Shown piece after piece: positions 10,249-19,075 of a stretch of 64,000 nt of DNA (the first letter of the stretch is position 1; each line of letters begins with the position of its first letter). Under the pieces are notes generated by a model that saw only the letters and a program-made list of their open reading frames with translations, did not search any database and was not told the origin of the DNA. The translations under genes were made by a program, and so were the position numbers. The DNA comes from Saprospiraceae bacterium (GTDB taxonomy: Bacteria > Bacteroidota > Bacteroidia > Chitinophagales > Saprospiraceae): positions 1-64,000 of the forward strand of contig JADJTQ010000005.1 in NCBI GenBank assembly GCA_016711125.1, written 5' to 3'.

Positions 10249-10265
10249 TATCAAATATTTCCAAG

Positions 10266-10703
10266 ATGGTTGACTTCAACACTTTATATGACTATAATCT
10301 TTGGGCCAATAATAATATAATGGCTCAATTGACTGATAGACCATTTATCGGTCCAATTAGTCGATTGTTTTGCCATGTTATGAATGCCCACCATATTTGG
10401 AATCAAAGAATGCTCGGTATGCGAGCGCAATATTCGGTGTGGTCTGAGTATGATTTTGACATAGTTAGGTCAATGATTGAATCAAATCATTACGATTCTT
10501 CGACGATCCTTCAATCCATGGACTTGAACGCTGAGATTAGTTACCGTACTTCAAAAGGCGAGCAGCATCAATCTTGTCTCGAAGATATTTTATTCCATGT
10601 GATTAATCACTCGACCCATCACCGGGCCCAGATATTGACCGAAATACGAAGCAATGGGGGCAATCCGGCCTCGCTGGACTACATCTTCTATCTACGCGAT
10701 TAA
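10266..10703 (+). CDS. DinB family protein
   Basis: A 145-residue four-helix DinB/YfiT-like protein. The putative metal-binding histidines are in CHVMNAHHIWNQRML and HVINHSTHHRAQIL, the standard pattern. Members include metal-dependent thiol transferases, but the substrate here is unknown. It starts with YDYNLWANNNIM, the conserved N-terminal helix. Confidence 0.85.
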   Translation: MVDFNTLYDYNLWANNNIMAQLTDRPFIGPISRLFCHVMNAHHIWNQRMLGMRAQYSVWSEYDFDIVRSMIESNHYDSSTILQSMDLNAEISYRTSKGEQHQSCLEDILFHVINHSTHHRAQILTEIRSNGGNPASLDYIFYLRD

Positions 10704-10718
10704 ACAAACCAAATGGCA

Positions 10719-10850
10719 CTATCCCCAGTTAGTGTAGTATACATAACCCAACAGAATAAGTATAGCAGTCACAATAGCGACAACTGTAAAAAATTTCCGG
10801 GCTTCCTGCTTTTCGCTGGTTTGCTTATGGCGCTTTTTCTTCGTAGTCAT
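10719..10850 (-). CDS. Small single-pass membrane protein (43 aa)
   Basis: A short ORF with a basic N-terminus (MTTKKKRHKQTSEKQEARK) and one hydrophobic helix (FFTVVAIVTAILILLGYVYY), ending NWG and a TAG stop. The charge layout and single TM are what one expects of a small real membrane protein. It lies 66 bp upstream of the helicase start region's end of the locus on the same strand as that gene. The function is unknown. Confidence 0.5.
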   Translation of the reverse strand: MTTKKKRHKQTSEKQEARKFFTVVAIVTAILILLGYVYYTNWG

Positions 10851-10916
10851 TGGGCAGCGTGATTTGAGTTTCCTAAATTAGGAAGAAGCTAGATGAAATA
10901 AAACTATTTTGCCATG

Positions 10917-12215
10917 TTAATAACGATTGAGGTACTGATAAAAATCAGTGATGCGGTCGTCGATCAGAATGTCACGATATTTGACCGGGTATTTCAATAC
11001 TAATCCCTCCAATGTGCGGCATCGACTGAGAGCAACATAGGTTTGGCCATGCTCAAAAGCGCCACCTTGTAGATCAATCAGTACTTTTTCAAAGGTCTTG
11101 CCCTGGCTCTTGTGAATGGTGATAGCCCAGGCCAATCGGATCGGATATTGGGTGAAGGTGCCGGTAACTTCAGTCGTGATGAGTTTGGTTTTGGGATCGG
11201 TTGTGTATTTTAAAACCTCCCATTCGTGTTGGCTTACTTCCACGACTTCTTCTTTTTCAGACTTTATGATCCGTATGGAGATACACTCCGCTTCTATGGT
11301 GGTAACCGTGCCGATGGTTCCATTCACGTATCTTCGGGCCGGATCATTTTTCAGTAGCATCACCCTGGCTCCAATTTTCAGTTTCAACGCTGCTTCGGTG
11401 GGATATAAGGCCGGGTTAAAATGTCCACTTAGCTTAGCAACCAGCGTTTTCGGCTCGTCGTCAAGTTTTAGCAATTCACGCATATTGATCTCATTGGCCA
11501 CTTGATTGCGGGCAGTCAGTACGATATGATCGCCTTCTTGATGCCCAGAGGGTTGTACCTGTTCGTTTAACTCACTGAGCAACTCATAGTCGATATCACC
11601 GGACCGAATTGCGTCAAGCATATTGACGAAACGATGCTCTTCCTGGCGGTATATCTTGCTAAGTTCGATCATTACTAACCGAAATCCTTGTTGAAAGACT
11701 TTGGCGGAAAAAAAGAAGGGACTCTCGTAAGTTGTCTGGAAGTATTCCTTCTCATAGGGTGTAGAGACGACTGGAGGAAGCTGGAAAAGATCACCTACCA
11801 ACAAAATCTGTATCCCACCAAAGGGCTCCTCAGAGTTTCGGGCATACCGTAACACAAAGTCAATGTGATCCAAAAGATCTGCTCTTACCATTGAGATTTC
11901 ATCGATCACCAGGACTTCAAGTGCCCTTAGAAGTTTTTTATCTTTTCGTTTAATGAGATCATTTTCCGAGAGTAGTCTGGGAGCAAATCCAAAAAAGGAG
12001 TGGATCGTCTGCCCATTAACATTGAGTGCTGCGACACCGGTAGGAGCCAATACCACGGTCTTTTTGCAGGTGGTTTTTCGAAAAAGCTGGAGGAGTGTCG
12101 ACTTGCCTGTACCCGCCTTACCCGTTAAAAAAACAGGTGTATTACTTCCCTCAATCAGGTCCAAAGTTTCCTGAAATTCTTCACTTAATATAAAGGGCTC
12201 ATCGATCATCAACAA
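10917..12215 (-). CDS. Pif1-like DNA helicase (SF1B)
   Basis: A superfamily 1B AAA/Pif1-RecD2-type helicase of 432 residues. Walker A is FLTGKAGTGKST; motif Ia is VVLAPTGVAALNVNGQTIHSFF; Walker B is VLVIDEISMVRADLLD; motif III is ILLVGDLFQLPPV; the C-terminal motifs are AITIHKSQGKTFE and YVALSRCRTLEGL. The product should unwind DNA 5'-3', possibly at G-quadruplexes or forks. It is complete and starts at 12215. Confidence 0.92.
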   Translation of the reverse strand: MLMIDEPFILSEEFQETLDLIEGSNTPVFLTGKAGTGKSTLLQLFRKTTCKKTVVLAPTGVAALNVNGQTIHSFFGFAPRLLSENDLIKRKDKKLLRALEVLVIDEISMVRADLLDHIDFVLRYARNSEEPFGGIQILLVGDLFQLPPVVSTPYEKEYFQTTYESPFFFSAKVFQQGFRLVMIELSKIYRQEEHRFVNMLDAIRSGDIDYELLSELNEQVQPSGHQEGDHIVLTARNQVANEINMRELLKLDDEPKTLVAKLSGHFNPALYPTEAALKLKIGARVMLLKNDPARRYVNGTIGTVTTIEAECISIRIIKSEKEEVVEVSQHEWEVLKYTTDPKTKLITTEVTGTFTQYPIRLAWAITIHKSQGKTFEKVLIDLQGGAFEHGQTYVALSRCRTLEGLVLKYPVKYRDILIDDRITDFYQYLNRY

Positions 12216-12272
12216 AGTTTATTTATTGTAAAAATGCTAATTTGATGGATAACCTAACAACTTCACCGGACT

Positions 12273-12550
12273 ATGTTGTTATATCCTCTTGGGAGTCTGC
12301 TTTTATATGCCCTTGCCATTATTTTTTAAGTTTAACTGCTACTCAAATAAACAACCTGCATGGTTATCGTTCGAGGAATTTAATGAAATTGGAACAAACA
12401 TGGAAAATTGCAAACGAATATTCGGTCAATCTACTGCTCTGGATTTCTATTTTTTTAAACATTATACAGGCTTTATTATTCGTTTTGGTGACCCGGCAGC
12501 TTGCTTTAGTTGTCGTAAGTTTTCTGATCCCCGTGCTGTTCTCTCCATGA
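12273..12550 (+). CDS. SdpI-family-like small membrane protein, frameshifted and possibly truncated
   Basis: No intact reading frame covers this interval. If one T is added to the six-T run at 12322-12327, MLLYPLGSLLLYALAIIF joins NNLHGYRSRNLMKLEQTW and KIANEYSVNLLLWISIFLNI. The segment GYRSRN.MK..QTW..AN.YS is the conserved signature of SdpI/YhfL-type immunity or membrane proteins. The C-terminal TEK.L tail usual in the family is missing or shifted. The family call rests on one signature, so confidence is moderate. Confidence 0.45.
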
Positions 12551-12621
12551 TTCCCCTGATGGAGTGAGATCTTAACAGGAATTACCTTACAGCTCTGAGC
12601 AATGAATTCATCATATAACCA

Positions 12622-13320
12622 ATGAGGGACGACACGTTTAAATTCAAGCAGTTTGACATCAGGCACCGGGATTCTGCGATGAAAGTGGGTACGGATAGTA
12701 TTTTACTTGGTGCGTGGTGTCAGGTTTTAGGTACAGAACGGCAGGTACTTGATATCGGCTCGGGCTGTGGAATATTGAGTCTTATGATTGCCCAACGTCT
12801 TCCAAAAGCCAATATAACTGCTGTAGAGATTGATCGGGCATCTTACCTGGAATCAGTGGAAAATATCAAACAGAGTAGTTGGCAAGAGCGAATTTGTGTC
12901 GAATGCGCTGATATTCGCCATGTCTCTTTTGATAAAGTATTTGATTTCATCATCTGTAATCCCCCTTTCTTTAAGCACCTGATGCCATCCAATCAGGCAA
13001 GGGCTCTCGCCCGCCATCAAAGTCAACTTCCGACGCAAGAATTATTGAGCCAGGCAAGCCAGGTATTAAATGATGCAGGAAGTTATGCCACCATTATACC
13101 GGCTGATCAGCGTGACCAATACATCCAGCAGGCCCGGCGTTTTGGGCTCTACCCCTCGCAACTCACAGCAGTGAGGCATACCGCCCATTTGCCGATCCGT
13201 AGGGTTTTAATTCAGTTTAGCCGGATTGCCCGGTCATGTCAGGAAAATATCCTGGTTATTGGTCAGCAGGGTCATAGAAATCCCACTTATCAACAACTAG
13301 TTGCTCCGTTTTACAGCTGA
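12622..13320 (+). CDS. trmN6: tRNA1(Val) (adenine(37)-N6)-methyltransferase-like, TrmN6/YfiC family
   Basis: A class I SAM-dependent methyltransferase of 232 residues. It starts with the family motif FKFKQFDIRHRDSAMKVGTD, followed by the SAM-binding VLDIGSGCGILSLMIA, the acidic VEID, and the catalytic NPPFF typical of N6-adenine methyltransferases. The predicted reaction is N6-methylation of A37 of tRNA1(Val). A strong hairpin follows the gene. Confidence 0.88.
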   Translation: MRDDTFKFKQFDIRHRDSAMKVGTDSILLGAWCQVLGTERQVLDIGSGCGILSLMIAQRLPKANITAVEIDRASYLESVENIKQSSWQERICVECADIRHVSFDKVFDFIICNPPFFKHLMPSNQARALARHQSQLPTQELLSQASQVLNDAGSYATIIPADQRDQYIQQARRFGLYPSQLTAVRHTAHLPIRRVLIQFSRIARSCQENILVIGQQGHRNPTYQQLVAPFYS

Positions 13321-13333
13321 ATAAACAATAAAA

Positions 13334-13362
13334 AAGGTCACCATTTGGTGACCTTGTGTTTT
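13334..13362. terminator. Bidirectional terminator between convergent genes
   Basis: A perfect stem GGTCACC/GGTGACC (13336-13342 and 13347-13353) with a 4-nt loop is flanked by an A tract on the left and T-rich DNA on the right. It can serve both the trmN6-like gene (plus) and the convergent HTH gene (minus). Confidence 0.75.
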
Positions 13363-13367
13363 TTTGT

Positions 13368-13619
13368 TTACGAAGACAGCTCTTCTTCGATGATTTTTCT
13401 TGCTAAATCCAGGATGGTGGTATCCTCCAGGTGCACAATACCTCCGTCAGGACCGGGCTGTATGTGGCGGTCGACGGGAGTACCCTCCACGTATTTAGCG
13501 GCTCCAAAATAATTTCTCACAGTTTGCTCGGGGATCGCCAATTCGCTGGCAATTCTCCGAATGCTGCCTGTTGGCAAACTGTGTTTCACCCGTCGAAGTT
13601 CTTCGAATGTAATATTCAT
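13368..13619 (-). CDS. Small helix-turn-helix DNA-binding protein
   Basis: An 83-residue protein with a probable HTH at residues about 13-40 (LPTGSIRRIASELAIPEQTV then RNYFG) and a conserved-looking C-terminal segment (QPGPDGGIVHLEDTTILDLA). It has no sensor domain. I recognise the fold pattern but not a named family. A regulatory role is inferred from the HTH alone. Confidence 0.6.
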   Translation of the reverse strand: MNITFEELRRVKHSLPTGSIRRIASELAIPEQTVRNYFGAAKYVEGTPVDRHIQPGPDGGIVHLEDTTILDLARKIIEEELSS

Positions 13620-14671
13620 AAGCAGTCTTATTTAAGGAATGTTTTAAGATAATATTGGTAAGAACAGTTCTCTCGCTCCATACCAACCAAGTTAAACAAA
13701 TTGTCAATAAAATGAAAAATTTTTGTCTCCAAAGTATTGACCATAATAGTACAAAAAATCTTAGGCCTTCTTTTATAATCTCCAAAGGGTATTGACGGAC
13801 ACAAGCCAAGAGTGAATGGCAGATCAGAGCAAGATTGAATACTTCTTTTTACCACATTCTTTTTTAAGTAGTTGATAATCAAGTAATAAAACCTGTTTTG
13901 GAGTCAGAATTGATCTCTGCATTAGCGGTAAATTTGAGCTTAGGAGCCATCGGAGAATCTGATTCACACCTCTGACTAGAGTATGGAGCTTCAATTCGAG
14001 CTCGCAGGACACGATTGAGATCTAATGGACAAGGGGATCTGAAGCTAATTTAGGCGTCACCATTAAACATGGTAGAATGGAGATAGGAAAGTCCGGTTTG
14101 CAACGACATCAGATGATGATTATATTCTTAGTGCTCTGGCGAAAAACTCATTCATTTGGTGTTGTATTTTTCAAGTATCTGATACTAAGGCCAGTTTGTT
14201 CTTGAGCGACGGAATCCTGGTATTATTTCAGGCAATACGTGCCATATGATGTTCGAATGTTAGGTTTTTCAATGAAGATGCCGTCTTCCGGGGTTTGAAG
14301 TCACCTGTGGATGGACCTTGGCCATAGCCTATAGAATTGGGGCCGAAGGGATGAAAAGGAGAAAGCAAGCCCTGCGTGCCAAGGCACTACCAGTGAAGCA
14401 CATGTCAGGTGACAAGTTCCTGATACCATCGTTTTGAGCCTTTTTTAGTCTTTATTTGCTTTGGGGCAAAAAAAGCTCGTGACTTTTCACGAGCAAAAAC
14501 CGATTGATTATTTAATAACCAAAACTTACACCGTGACAAATATATAACAGATTATAAAAATATGCAATATATAATAGTAAATTTTTCAGGCAACAATAAG
14601 TTAAAGAAATATGTAATTTATTAAATTGACGTCACAGTCGCACGTAAGCATGTTGTCGTATGGTGAAGATC
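13620..14671. other. 1-kb stretch without a credible gene; possible decayed element
   Basis: All frames are short and interrupted. The longest open piece near 14290-14440 (plus) is rich in basic residues (EGMKRRKQALRAKALPVKH) but matches nothing I know. A terminator hairpin lies at 14468-14494. The stretch has irregular composition and may be a mobile-element or gene remnant. Confidence 0.4.
14468..14494 (-). terminator. Terminator for the leftward mqnD transcript
   Basis: A perfect 8-bp stem GCTCGTGA/TCACGAGC with a CTTT loop (14475-14494) is followed on the minus strand by a seven-T tract (14468-14474). It lies about 180 bp beyond the mqnD stop codon on the same strand. Confidence 0.7.
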
Positions 14672-15502
14672 TTAAGCGAATAGGGGAGAAGTCGGTAAAG
14701 CCGGAATGCGGCCTTGTTTTACGCCCTCGGCAAAAAAATGGGTCACAGCCGCCCGGCCTTCAAGGCCTAGATGAGCAGAAAAATCATTGACATAAAGAGC
14801 GATGTGTTGTCGCATGACTTTTGGCTCCATTTCCTGAGCATATTGTGAGACAAATTCCATCACCTCCTCCGGGTGACTCCAGGCATAGTTTATGCTTTGG
14901 CGAATCGCTGTACTGATCTTCCGACGAATGTCATCTGGTATGCTTCTTTGTGCAATAATGCCGCCAAGCGGTATAGGATGACCTGTTTTGCTCTCCCAAT
15001 GAGAACCCAAATCCTGAATCAGATGAAGACCCCTCTCAGAATATGTGAAACGATTCTCGTGAATGATCACTCCTGCATCTACTTCACCATCCAGCAATTT
15101 TTGCTCGATTTCATTGAAGAGAAAGACTTTTTTCGTGACTGGTACCGGGAGAAAAGTATCCAGTAAAAAATTAGCAGTTGTTTTCTCACCTGGAATCGCC
15201 ACCGTTTTGCCCGCCAGATCCAATACAGCCATTGGTACTTTAGTGATAAGCAGCGGACCGCAATTCCTTCCCAGGGCAGCTCCACTATCGAGCAGCACGT
15301 ATTGACCGGTAAGATTTAAGTAAGCGTTAAAGCTTATCTTGGTTATAGACAAGTCGGAATGGACTGCTTTTTGATTCAATTCTTCTACGTCAGCGATGAA
15401 AGGCTCAAATTGGAGAGCACCAGTGTCTACTTTTTGGTGCAGAAGGGCATAGAAAATAAACGTATCATTGGGACAGGGAGAAAAACCTAAGGATAATTTC
15501 AT
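14672..15502 (-). CDS. mqnD: 1,4-dihydroxy-6-naphthoate synthase MqnD
   Basis: The futalosine-pathway enzyme that converts cyclic dehypoxanthine futalosine to 1,4-dihydroxy-6-naphthoate for menaquinone. It has 276 residues in a periplasmic-binding-protein fold. Signatures are LSLGFSPCPNDTFIFYAL at the start, ISFNAYL, LDSGAALGRNCGPLLI, IPGEKTTANFLL and VDAGVIIHENRFTY with the active His. It is divergent from the pseudouridine synthase gene, with 11 bp between starts. Confidence 0.93.
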   Translation of the reverse strand: MKLSLGFSPCPNDTFIFYALLHQKVDTGALQFEPFIADVEELNQKAVHSDLSITKISFNAYLNLTGQYVLLDSGAALGRNCGPLLITKVPMAVLDLAGKTVAIPGEKTTANFLLDTFLPVPVTKKVFLFNEIEQKLLDGEVDAGVIIHENRFTYSERGLHLIQDLGSHWESKTGHPIPLGGIIAQRSIPDDIRRKISTAIRQSINYAWSHPEEVMEFVSQYAQEMEPKVMRQHIALYVNDFSAHLGLEGRAAVTHFFAEGVKQGRIPALPTSPLFA

Positions 15503-15513
15503 TAAGAAACTTA

Positions 15514-16191
15514 ATGTTCGATTCAGACACTATTCAACCGCTGTACGAAGATAACCATTTACTGGCCATCAACAAGCCTGCCGGGTTGCTGTCTCAGGGT
15601 GACAATACCGGCGATACTGCACTGATTGACTTGGCCAAAGACTATATCAAAGTGCAATACCATAAGCCAGGCAAAGTCTTTCTCGGTTTGTGCCATCGTC
15701 TGGACAGACCTGTGTCGGGTGTTTTGCTTATGGCGAGAACCAGTAAGGCACTGGAGCGAATCAACCGATTGTTCCAGGAAGCTCAGATCAAAAAGACGTA
15801 TTGGGCCATCAGCCAAAATCGCCCCAGATCGGATGAGGGTCGATTGGAACAGTGGTTATTGAAAGACACGACCAAAAATATGGTGGCTATCGTTGATGGA
15901 CCAGAAAAGGATGCCAAACTGGCAATCACGCACTATCGACTGATCGCGACTTTTGAGCAATATCATCTCATAGAACTTAAACCGGAGACGGGTCGATCGC
16001 ATCAACTTCGAGTTGCCATGCAAACGCTAAAGGCGTCGATTTTGGGAGATTTAAAATATGGAGGTTCCGCATTTGACCCTCGAAGTATTGGGCTGCATTG
16101 CAGGATGCTGGAATTTGTCCATCCTGTGACCAAAGAAACGATCAAAATCACCGCCCCACCACCGGATGCTGAGCCCTGGGTCTATTTTTAG
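15514..16191 (+). CDS. RluA-family RNA pseudouridine synthase
   Basis: A 225-residue pseudouridine synthase. The catalytic motif is CHRLDRPVSGVLLMARTSKA (Asp in HRLDRP). The N-terminal LYEDNHLLAINKPAGLLSQG and the C-terminal ELKPETGRSHQLRVAM are the other family blocks. There is no S4 domain, so it is the short RluA/RluC-like type. The RNA target cannot be assigned. It is complete, ending in TAG. Confidence 0.9.
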   Translation: MFDSDTIQPLYEDNHLLAINKPAGLLSQGDNTGDTALIDLAKDYIKVQYHKPGKVFLGLCHRLDRPVSGVLLMARTSKALERINRLFQEAQIKKTYWAISQNRPRSDEGRLEQWLLKDTTKNMVAIVDGPEKDAKLAITHYRLIATFEQYHLIELKPETGRSHQLRVAMQTLKASILGDLKYGGSAFDPRSIGLHCRMLEFVHPVTKETIKITAPPPDAEPWVYF

Positions 16192-16535
16192 CCTTTGCGC
16201 GTTTAGTAGATATGATTTTATGATTCTCCTAGTATTAGAACATGCTGTGATCGTTTTGGTAGTGACGTTCAAACATTTCGAGCACTCCTTCTTGTTTTTA
16301 GAGTGCATCACTCAAGCTCAAAAAGGAATCCCAAAACCTCGGGACAACGTCTTTACTATCGACCCCTTGAGCCCAAGGAGGACGGCCTACTTGGATCTCA
16401 TTACAAAAGCAAAATGACTATTTGGGCTCAAAAAATAAATCCCTGGACATCAAATCTTTCTTCCTGCAAATGACGTATCTTACTAGCGTATTGTTAGTTT
16501 GCAATCAATTTTTTGGAGTATAAAAATTTACTGAT
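16192..16535. other. Intergenic region without recognised features
   Basis: About 340 bp between the pseudouridine synthase and the next gene. No conserved frame, promoter box or hairpin of note was seen. Confidence 0.4.
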
Positions 16536-17135
16536 ATGAGGCTTTTAATCATCCCCTTTTTTGCTGTGCTTTATTGCTTTGCACCGGCACAATCACTTGA
16601 CCTCGGTTCGAGTGAAGCACCGATGATTTTACCCCGATTGTCTTCCAGTCAAATCCAGTCGGTGCCGAGTCCTGCACTAGGCATGTTTGTCTATAATACG
16701 GATGAACATCAGATGTACAGCTATATGCGATATAGAACCACTAATACTCATATACTGAGTAACAATCGGTGGCAGCCGATTTCTACCGGGCCACGTATGA
16801 TGTCATGGGGAGTCGTAGACAGCCTATTAAATAATACAATTGGTAGTGAGAATTTCACAATTGAATGGGATGCTCCTAACCGATGGTATAAACTAGGTCT
16901 AACTAATCCTCACGAATATTATAAAGATAGCATGCTACTCATAATAACACCGGTGGGCAATGGCACACATGATCAAATGCCGGCTACTGGAGAAATCATA
17001 GAGGGATCTAGTCGATTCGCCTCAATTAAGTTTTCCGATGCTTCGAGAATTGCTGATGGTTTTTCAACGCTTGAAAGTAGGCGTCGCAGTGGCTTTCATT
17101 TTGTGTTGTACGACCTCAGGAAATCAGCTTATTGA
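16536..17135 (+). CDS. Hypothetical secreted protein
   Basis: A 199-residue protein with a signal peptide (LLIIPFFAVLYCFAPAQS). The segment MILPRLSSSQIQSVPSPALG then MFVYNTDEHQMYSY is a motif common in Bacteroidota secreted proteins, where a leading-domain strand is followed by a VYNTD turn. No catalytic motif or T9SS sorting domain is visible. The function is unknown. Confidence 0.55.
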   Translation: MRLLIIPFFAVLYCFAPAQSLDLGSSEAPMILPRLSSSQIQSVPSPALGMFVYNTDEHQMYSYMRYRTTNTHILSNNRWQPISTGPRMMSWGVVDSLLNNTIGSENFTIEWDAPNRWYKLGLTNPHEYYKDSMLLIITPVGNGTHDQMPATGEIIEGSSRFASIKFSDASRIADGFSTLESRRRSGFHFVLYDLRKSAY

Positions 17136-17171
17136 CACAAGATTGCTTTTACCTTGGTCTGGCTAAAAAAA

Positions 17172-17266
17172 GAGTGAGAAACCGCACCGATCGCTCAACT
17201 TTCCTACCCTTGCTGCATTTCTGCCCTGGGGGAGTTCGGAAGGAGCTGACCGTACAGCCCTCACTC
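17172..17266 (-). ncRNA. ffs: Signal recognition particle RNA (small bacterial type)
   Basis: On the minus strand the RNA begins GAGTGAGGGC and closes with CTCACTC, giving a terminal stem. At the apex is the SRP helix-8 signature CCCAGGGCAGAAATGCAGCA followed by AGGGTAGG: the CAGG and AGCA sides of the asymmetric loop and a GAAA tetraloop. A six-to-seven-T tract directly follows on the minus strand. The length of about 95 nt matches the small bacterial SRP RNA. It pairs with Ffh in co-translational targeting of membrane proteins. The small ORF over this interval is a shadow. Confidence 0.88.
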
Positions 17267-17413
17267 AGTCTGCAAAAGTAACTTATAATTTGAAAAAGGC
17301 AAGTAGCGATTTTAGTGAATCGAATTTTTAAACACATTTACCCGATTGATCTGGTCTGCTTGCATATGTTCACAGTGTTGCTGGACAATTATTTATAGAT
17401 TCAACAATTCCCT

Positions 17414-17421
17414 TAACTTTG
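17414..17421 (+). promoter_or_regulatory. Possible Bacteroidota -7 promoter box ahead of the aldolase gene
   Basis: TAACTTTG fits TAnnTTTG and lies 33 bp before the ATG at 17455. A matching -33 element is not clear. Confidence 0.3.
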
Positions 17422-17454
17422 AATTGATTTTTGACATATAAATAAAAAGTATAT

Positions 17455-18117
17455 ATGAAGTTTTTTGTTGACACGGCTAATCTTGATCAGATCAAAGAAG
17501 CCCGTGATTTAGGGGTATTGGATGGAGTTACCACAAATCCATCGTTGATGGCAAAAGAAGGAATTTCCGGTAAAGACAATATATTCAAGCATTATAAAGC
17601 CATTTGTGACCTGGTCGACGGAGACGTCAGCGCAGAAGTGATTGCTACTGATTTTGAAGGTATTGTTAAAGAAGGCAAGGTTCTGACTGAGTTAGCTCCT
17701 AATATCGTGGTCAAAGTACCTATGATCAAGGAAGGTGTCAAAGCCTTGCGTTATTTTTCAGATCATGGCATCCGCACTAACTGCACGCTGGTGTTTTCAG
17801 CAGGACAAGCTATCCTGGCTGCCAAGGCTGGAGCAACCTACCTTAGTCCTTTTATTGGCCGGATAGATGATATCAACTGGGAAGGAATGGATTTGATCCG
17901 TGAGATTGCTGAGATTTATGCTATCCAGGGATATGAAACAGAAATTTTAGCTGCTTCAATCCGTTCGTCCAAATCGATTGTCGATGCGGCCAAAGCCGGG
18001 GCCGATGTGGTTACCTGCCCACTTGATGCGATCCTGGGCTTGCTGAAGCACCCACTTACCGACATCGGGCTTGAGAAATTTTTGGCAGATCACCATAAAG
18101 CCGCAGCCAAAGGATAA
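17455..18117 (+). CDS. fsa: Fructose-6-phosphate aldolase / small transaldolase (TalC family)
   Basis: A 220-residue class I aldolase of the short transaldolase family. It has FFVDTANLDQIKEARDLGVLDGVTTNPSLMAKE at the N-terminus, the Schiff-base lysine in VVKVPMIKEG, and NCTLVFSAGQA and EILAASIRSS. The short length and TTNPSL start fit the TalC/MipB/Fsa subgroup; whether it acts as transaldolase or F6P aldolase cannot be told from sequence. The role is sugar-phosphate interconversion in the cytoplasm. Confidence 0.9.
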   Translation: MKFFVDTANLDQIKEARDLGVLDGVTTNPSLMAKEGISGKDNIFKHYKAICDLVDGDVSAEVIATDFEGIVKEGKVLTELAPNIVVKVPMIKEGVKALRYFSDHGIRTNCTLVFSAGQAILAAKAGATYLSPFIGRIDDINWEGMDLIREIAEIYAIQGYETEILAASIRSSKSIVDAAKAGADVVTCPLDAILGLLKHPLTDIGLEKFLADHHKAAAKG

Positions 18118-18154
18118 ACCTATATAGCCGGGTTTACAATTTTATGAATTACCG

Positions 18155-18511
18155 ATGAGCAATAAAATCTACCATCTTTCTACCTGCTCTACTTGTCAGC
18201 GTATCATAAAAACACTGAATAACGGCGAGGGGTTTATACTACAGGATATCAAGACTGAAAAGATAACTCCGGCTCAGCTGGACGCGATGAAGCAGAAAGC
18301 GGGTAGTTACGAGGCTCTCTTTAGTAGAAGGGCGATAAAGTACCGGACAAAGGGCTTGCATGAACGTACTTTATCAGAGAAAGATTACCGTGATCTTATT
18401 CTGGAAGAGTATACCTTTTTGTCACGACCGGTTATTCTGATTGAGGATGAGATTTATGTGGGAAACAGCAAGAAAAATGTGGAGGCTGCCCTTGAAGCAC
18501 TCAGAAAATAG
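18155..18511 (+). CDS. ArsC/Spx-family thioredoxin-fold protein
   Basis: A 118-residue protein with the CxxC-type start IYHLSTCSTCQRIIKTL, followed by LQDIKTEKITPAQLDAM and a C-terminal SRPVILIEDEIYVGNS. This is the arsenate reductase-like/Spx fold. It is probably a redox or glutathione-dependent reductase of the ArsC family. There is no ars operon nearby, so arsenic resistance is not implied. It starts 38 bp after the aldolase gene and may be co-transcribed. Confidence 0.85.
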   Translation: MSNKIYHLSTCSTCQRIIKTLNNGEGFILQDIKTEKITPAQLDAMKQKAGSYEALFSRRAIKYRTKGLHERTLSEKDYRDLILEEYTFLSRPVILIEDEIYVGNSKKNVEAALEALRK

Positions 18512-18526
18512 ACAAGACGGGCTGAA

Positions 18527-19006
18527 CTAGTTGCATTTCAGGATGATCGGAGGGGTCCTGATGACATTGCTCTTGTGGCCTGCCTGATCCACCATATAGA
18601 TCTCGTATGAAAGAGTGTTGGTCGGAAATTGAGTCGAAGGTTCACAAGGTGGAGCGCCATTAGGGTATGTGCAACAGGTGGTATAAAGTGTGATACTGAG
18701 CTCACCTGAGATTCCATTACTAGATCCCGGTTTATCTAATCTCGGAATCCGATATTGGTCTGATACAAAGTTGTCACGCAGGTCGGTCACAAAGACATTG
18801 AGGTTGTTCTCGCTACCGATATCGCCATCGCCATCTGTAAAACTGAGCACCACTATGGTAGAGTCGGAGTTAAAATTGTCTTGCAGTAATGTGTCATTAG
18901 TGATACCAATCAGTTCAATGACAGGCTCTATTGGGTAATCTGGAGCCTTAATGCAGGCACCCAAACCGACCAGGACAATAAGAATGATGCTTTGTGGTAT
19001 GTTCAT
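18527..19006 (-). CDS. Putative lipoprotein
   Basis: A 159-residue exported protein with a lipoprotein signal (ILIVLVGLGACIKAP). The mature part has an Asp-rich loop VLSFTDGDGDIGSENNLN, common in Bacteroidota lipoproteins, and several Cys residues (TTCCTYPNGAPPCEP). The function is unknown. It is convergent with the ArsC-like gene. Confidence 0.65.
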   Translation of the reverse strand: MNIPQSIILIVLVGLGACIKAPDYPIEPVIELIGITNDTLLQDNFNSDSTIVVLSFTDGDGDIGSENNLNVFVTDLRDNFVSDQYRIPRLDKPGSSNGISGELSITLYTTCCTYPNGAPPCEPSTQFPTNTLSYEIYMVDQAGHKSNVIRTPPIILKCN

Positions 19007-19075
19007 CTGCTTTAAAAACGAAAATAATGCTCACCTGGTTTGCTAAGTAACGATTGAAATTACAAATTTTACAAG

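Noticed and set aside
12364..12666. Minus-strand ORF opposite the SdpI-like region
   Set aside because: It overlaps a recognisable SdpI-like signature on the plus strand and the start of the trmN6-like gene, and has no family motif.
14085..14115. GGAAAGTCCGG word resembling an RNase P RNA core
   Set aside because: No other RNase P element (P4 partner, conserved 3' end, length about 350 nt) is present near it.
17149..17337. Minus-strand ORF over the SRP RNA
   Set aside because: The interval is explained by a structured SRP RNA with its own T-tract terminator.
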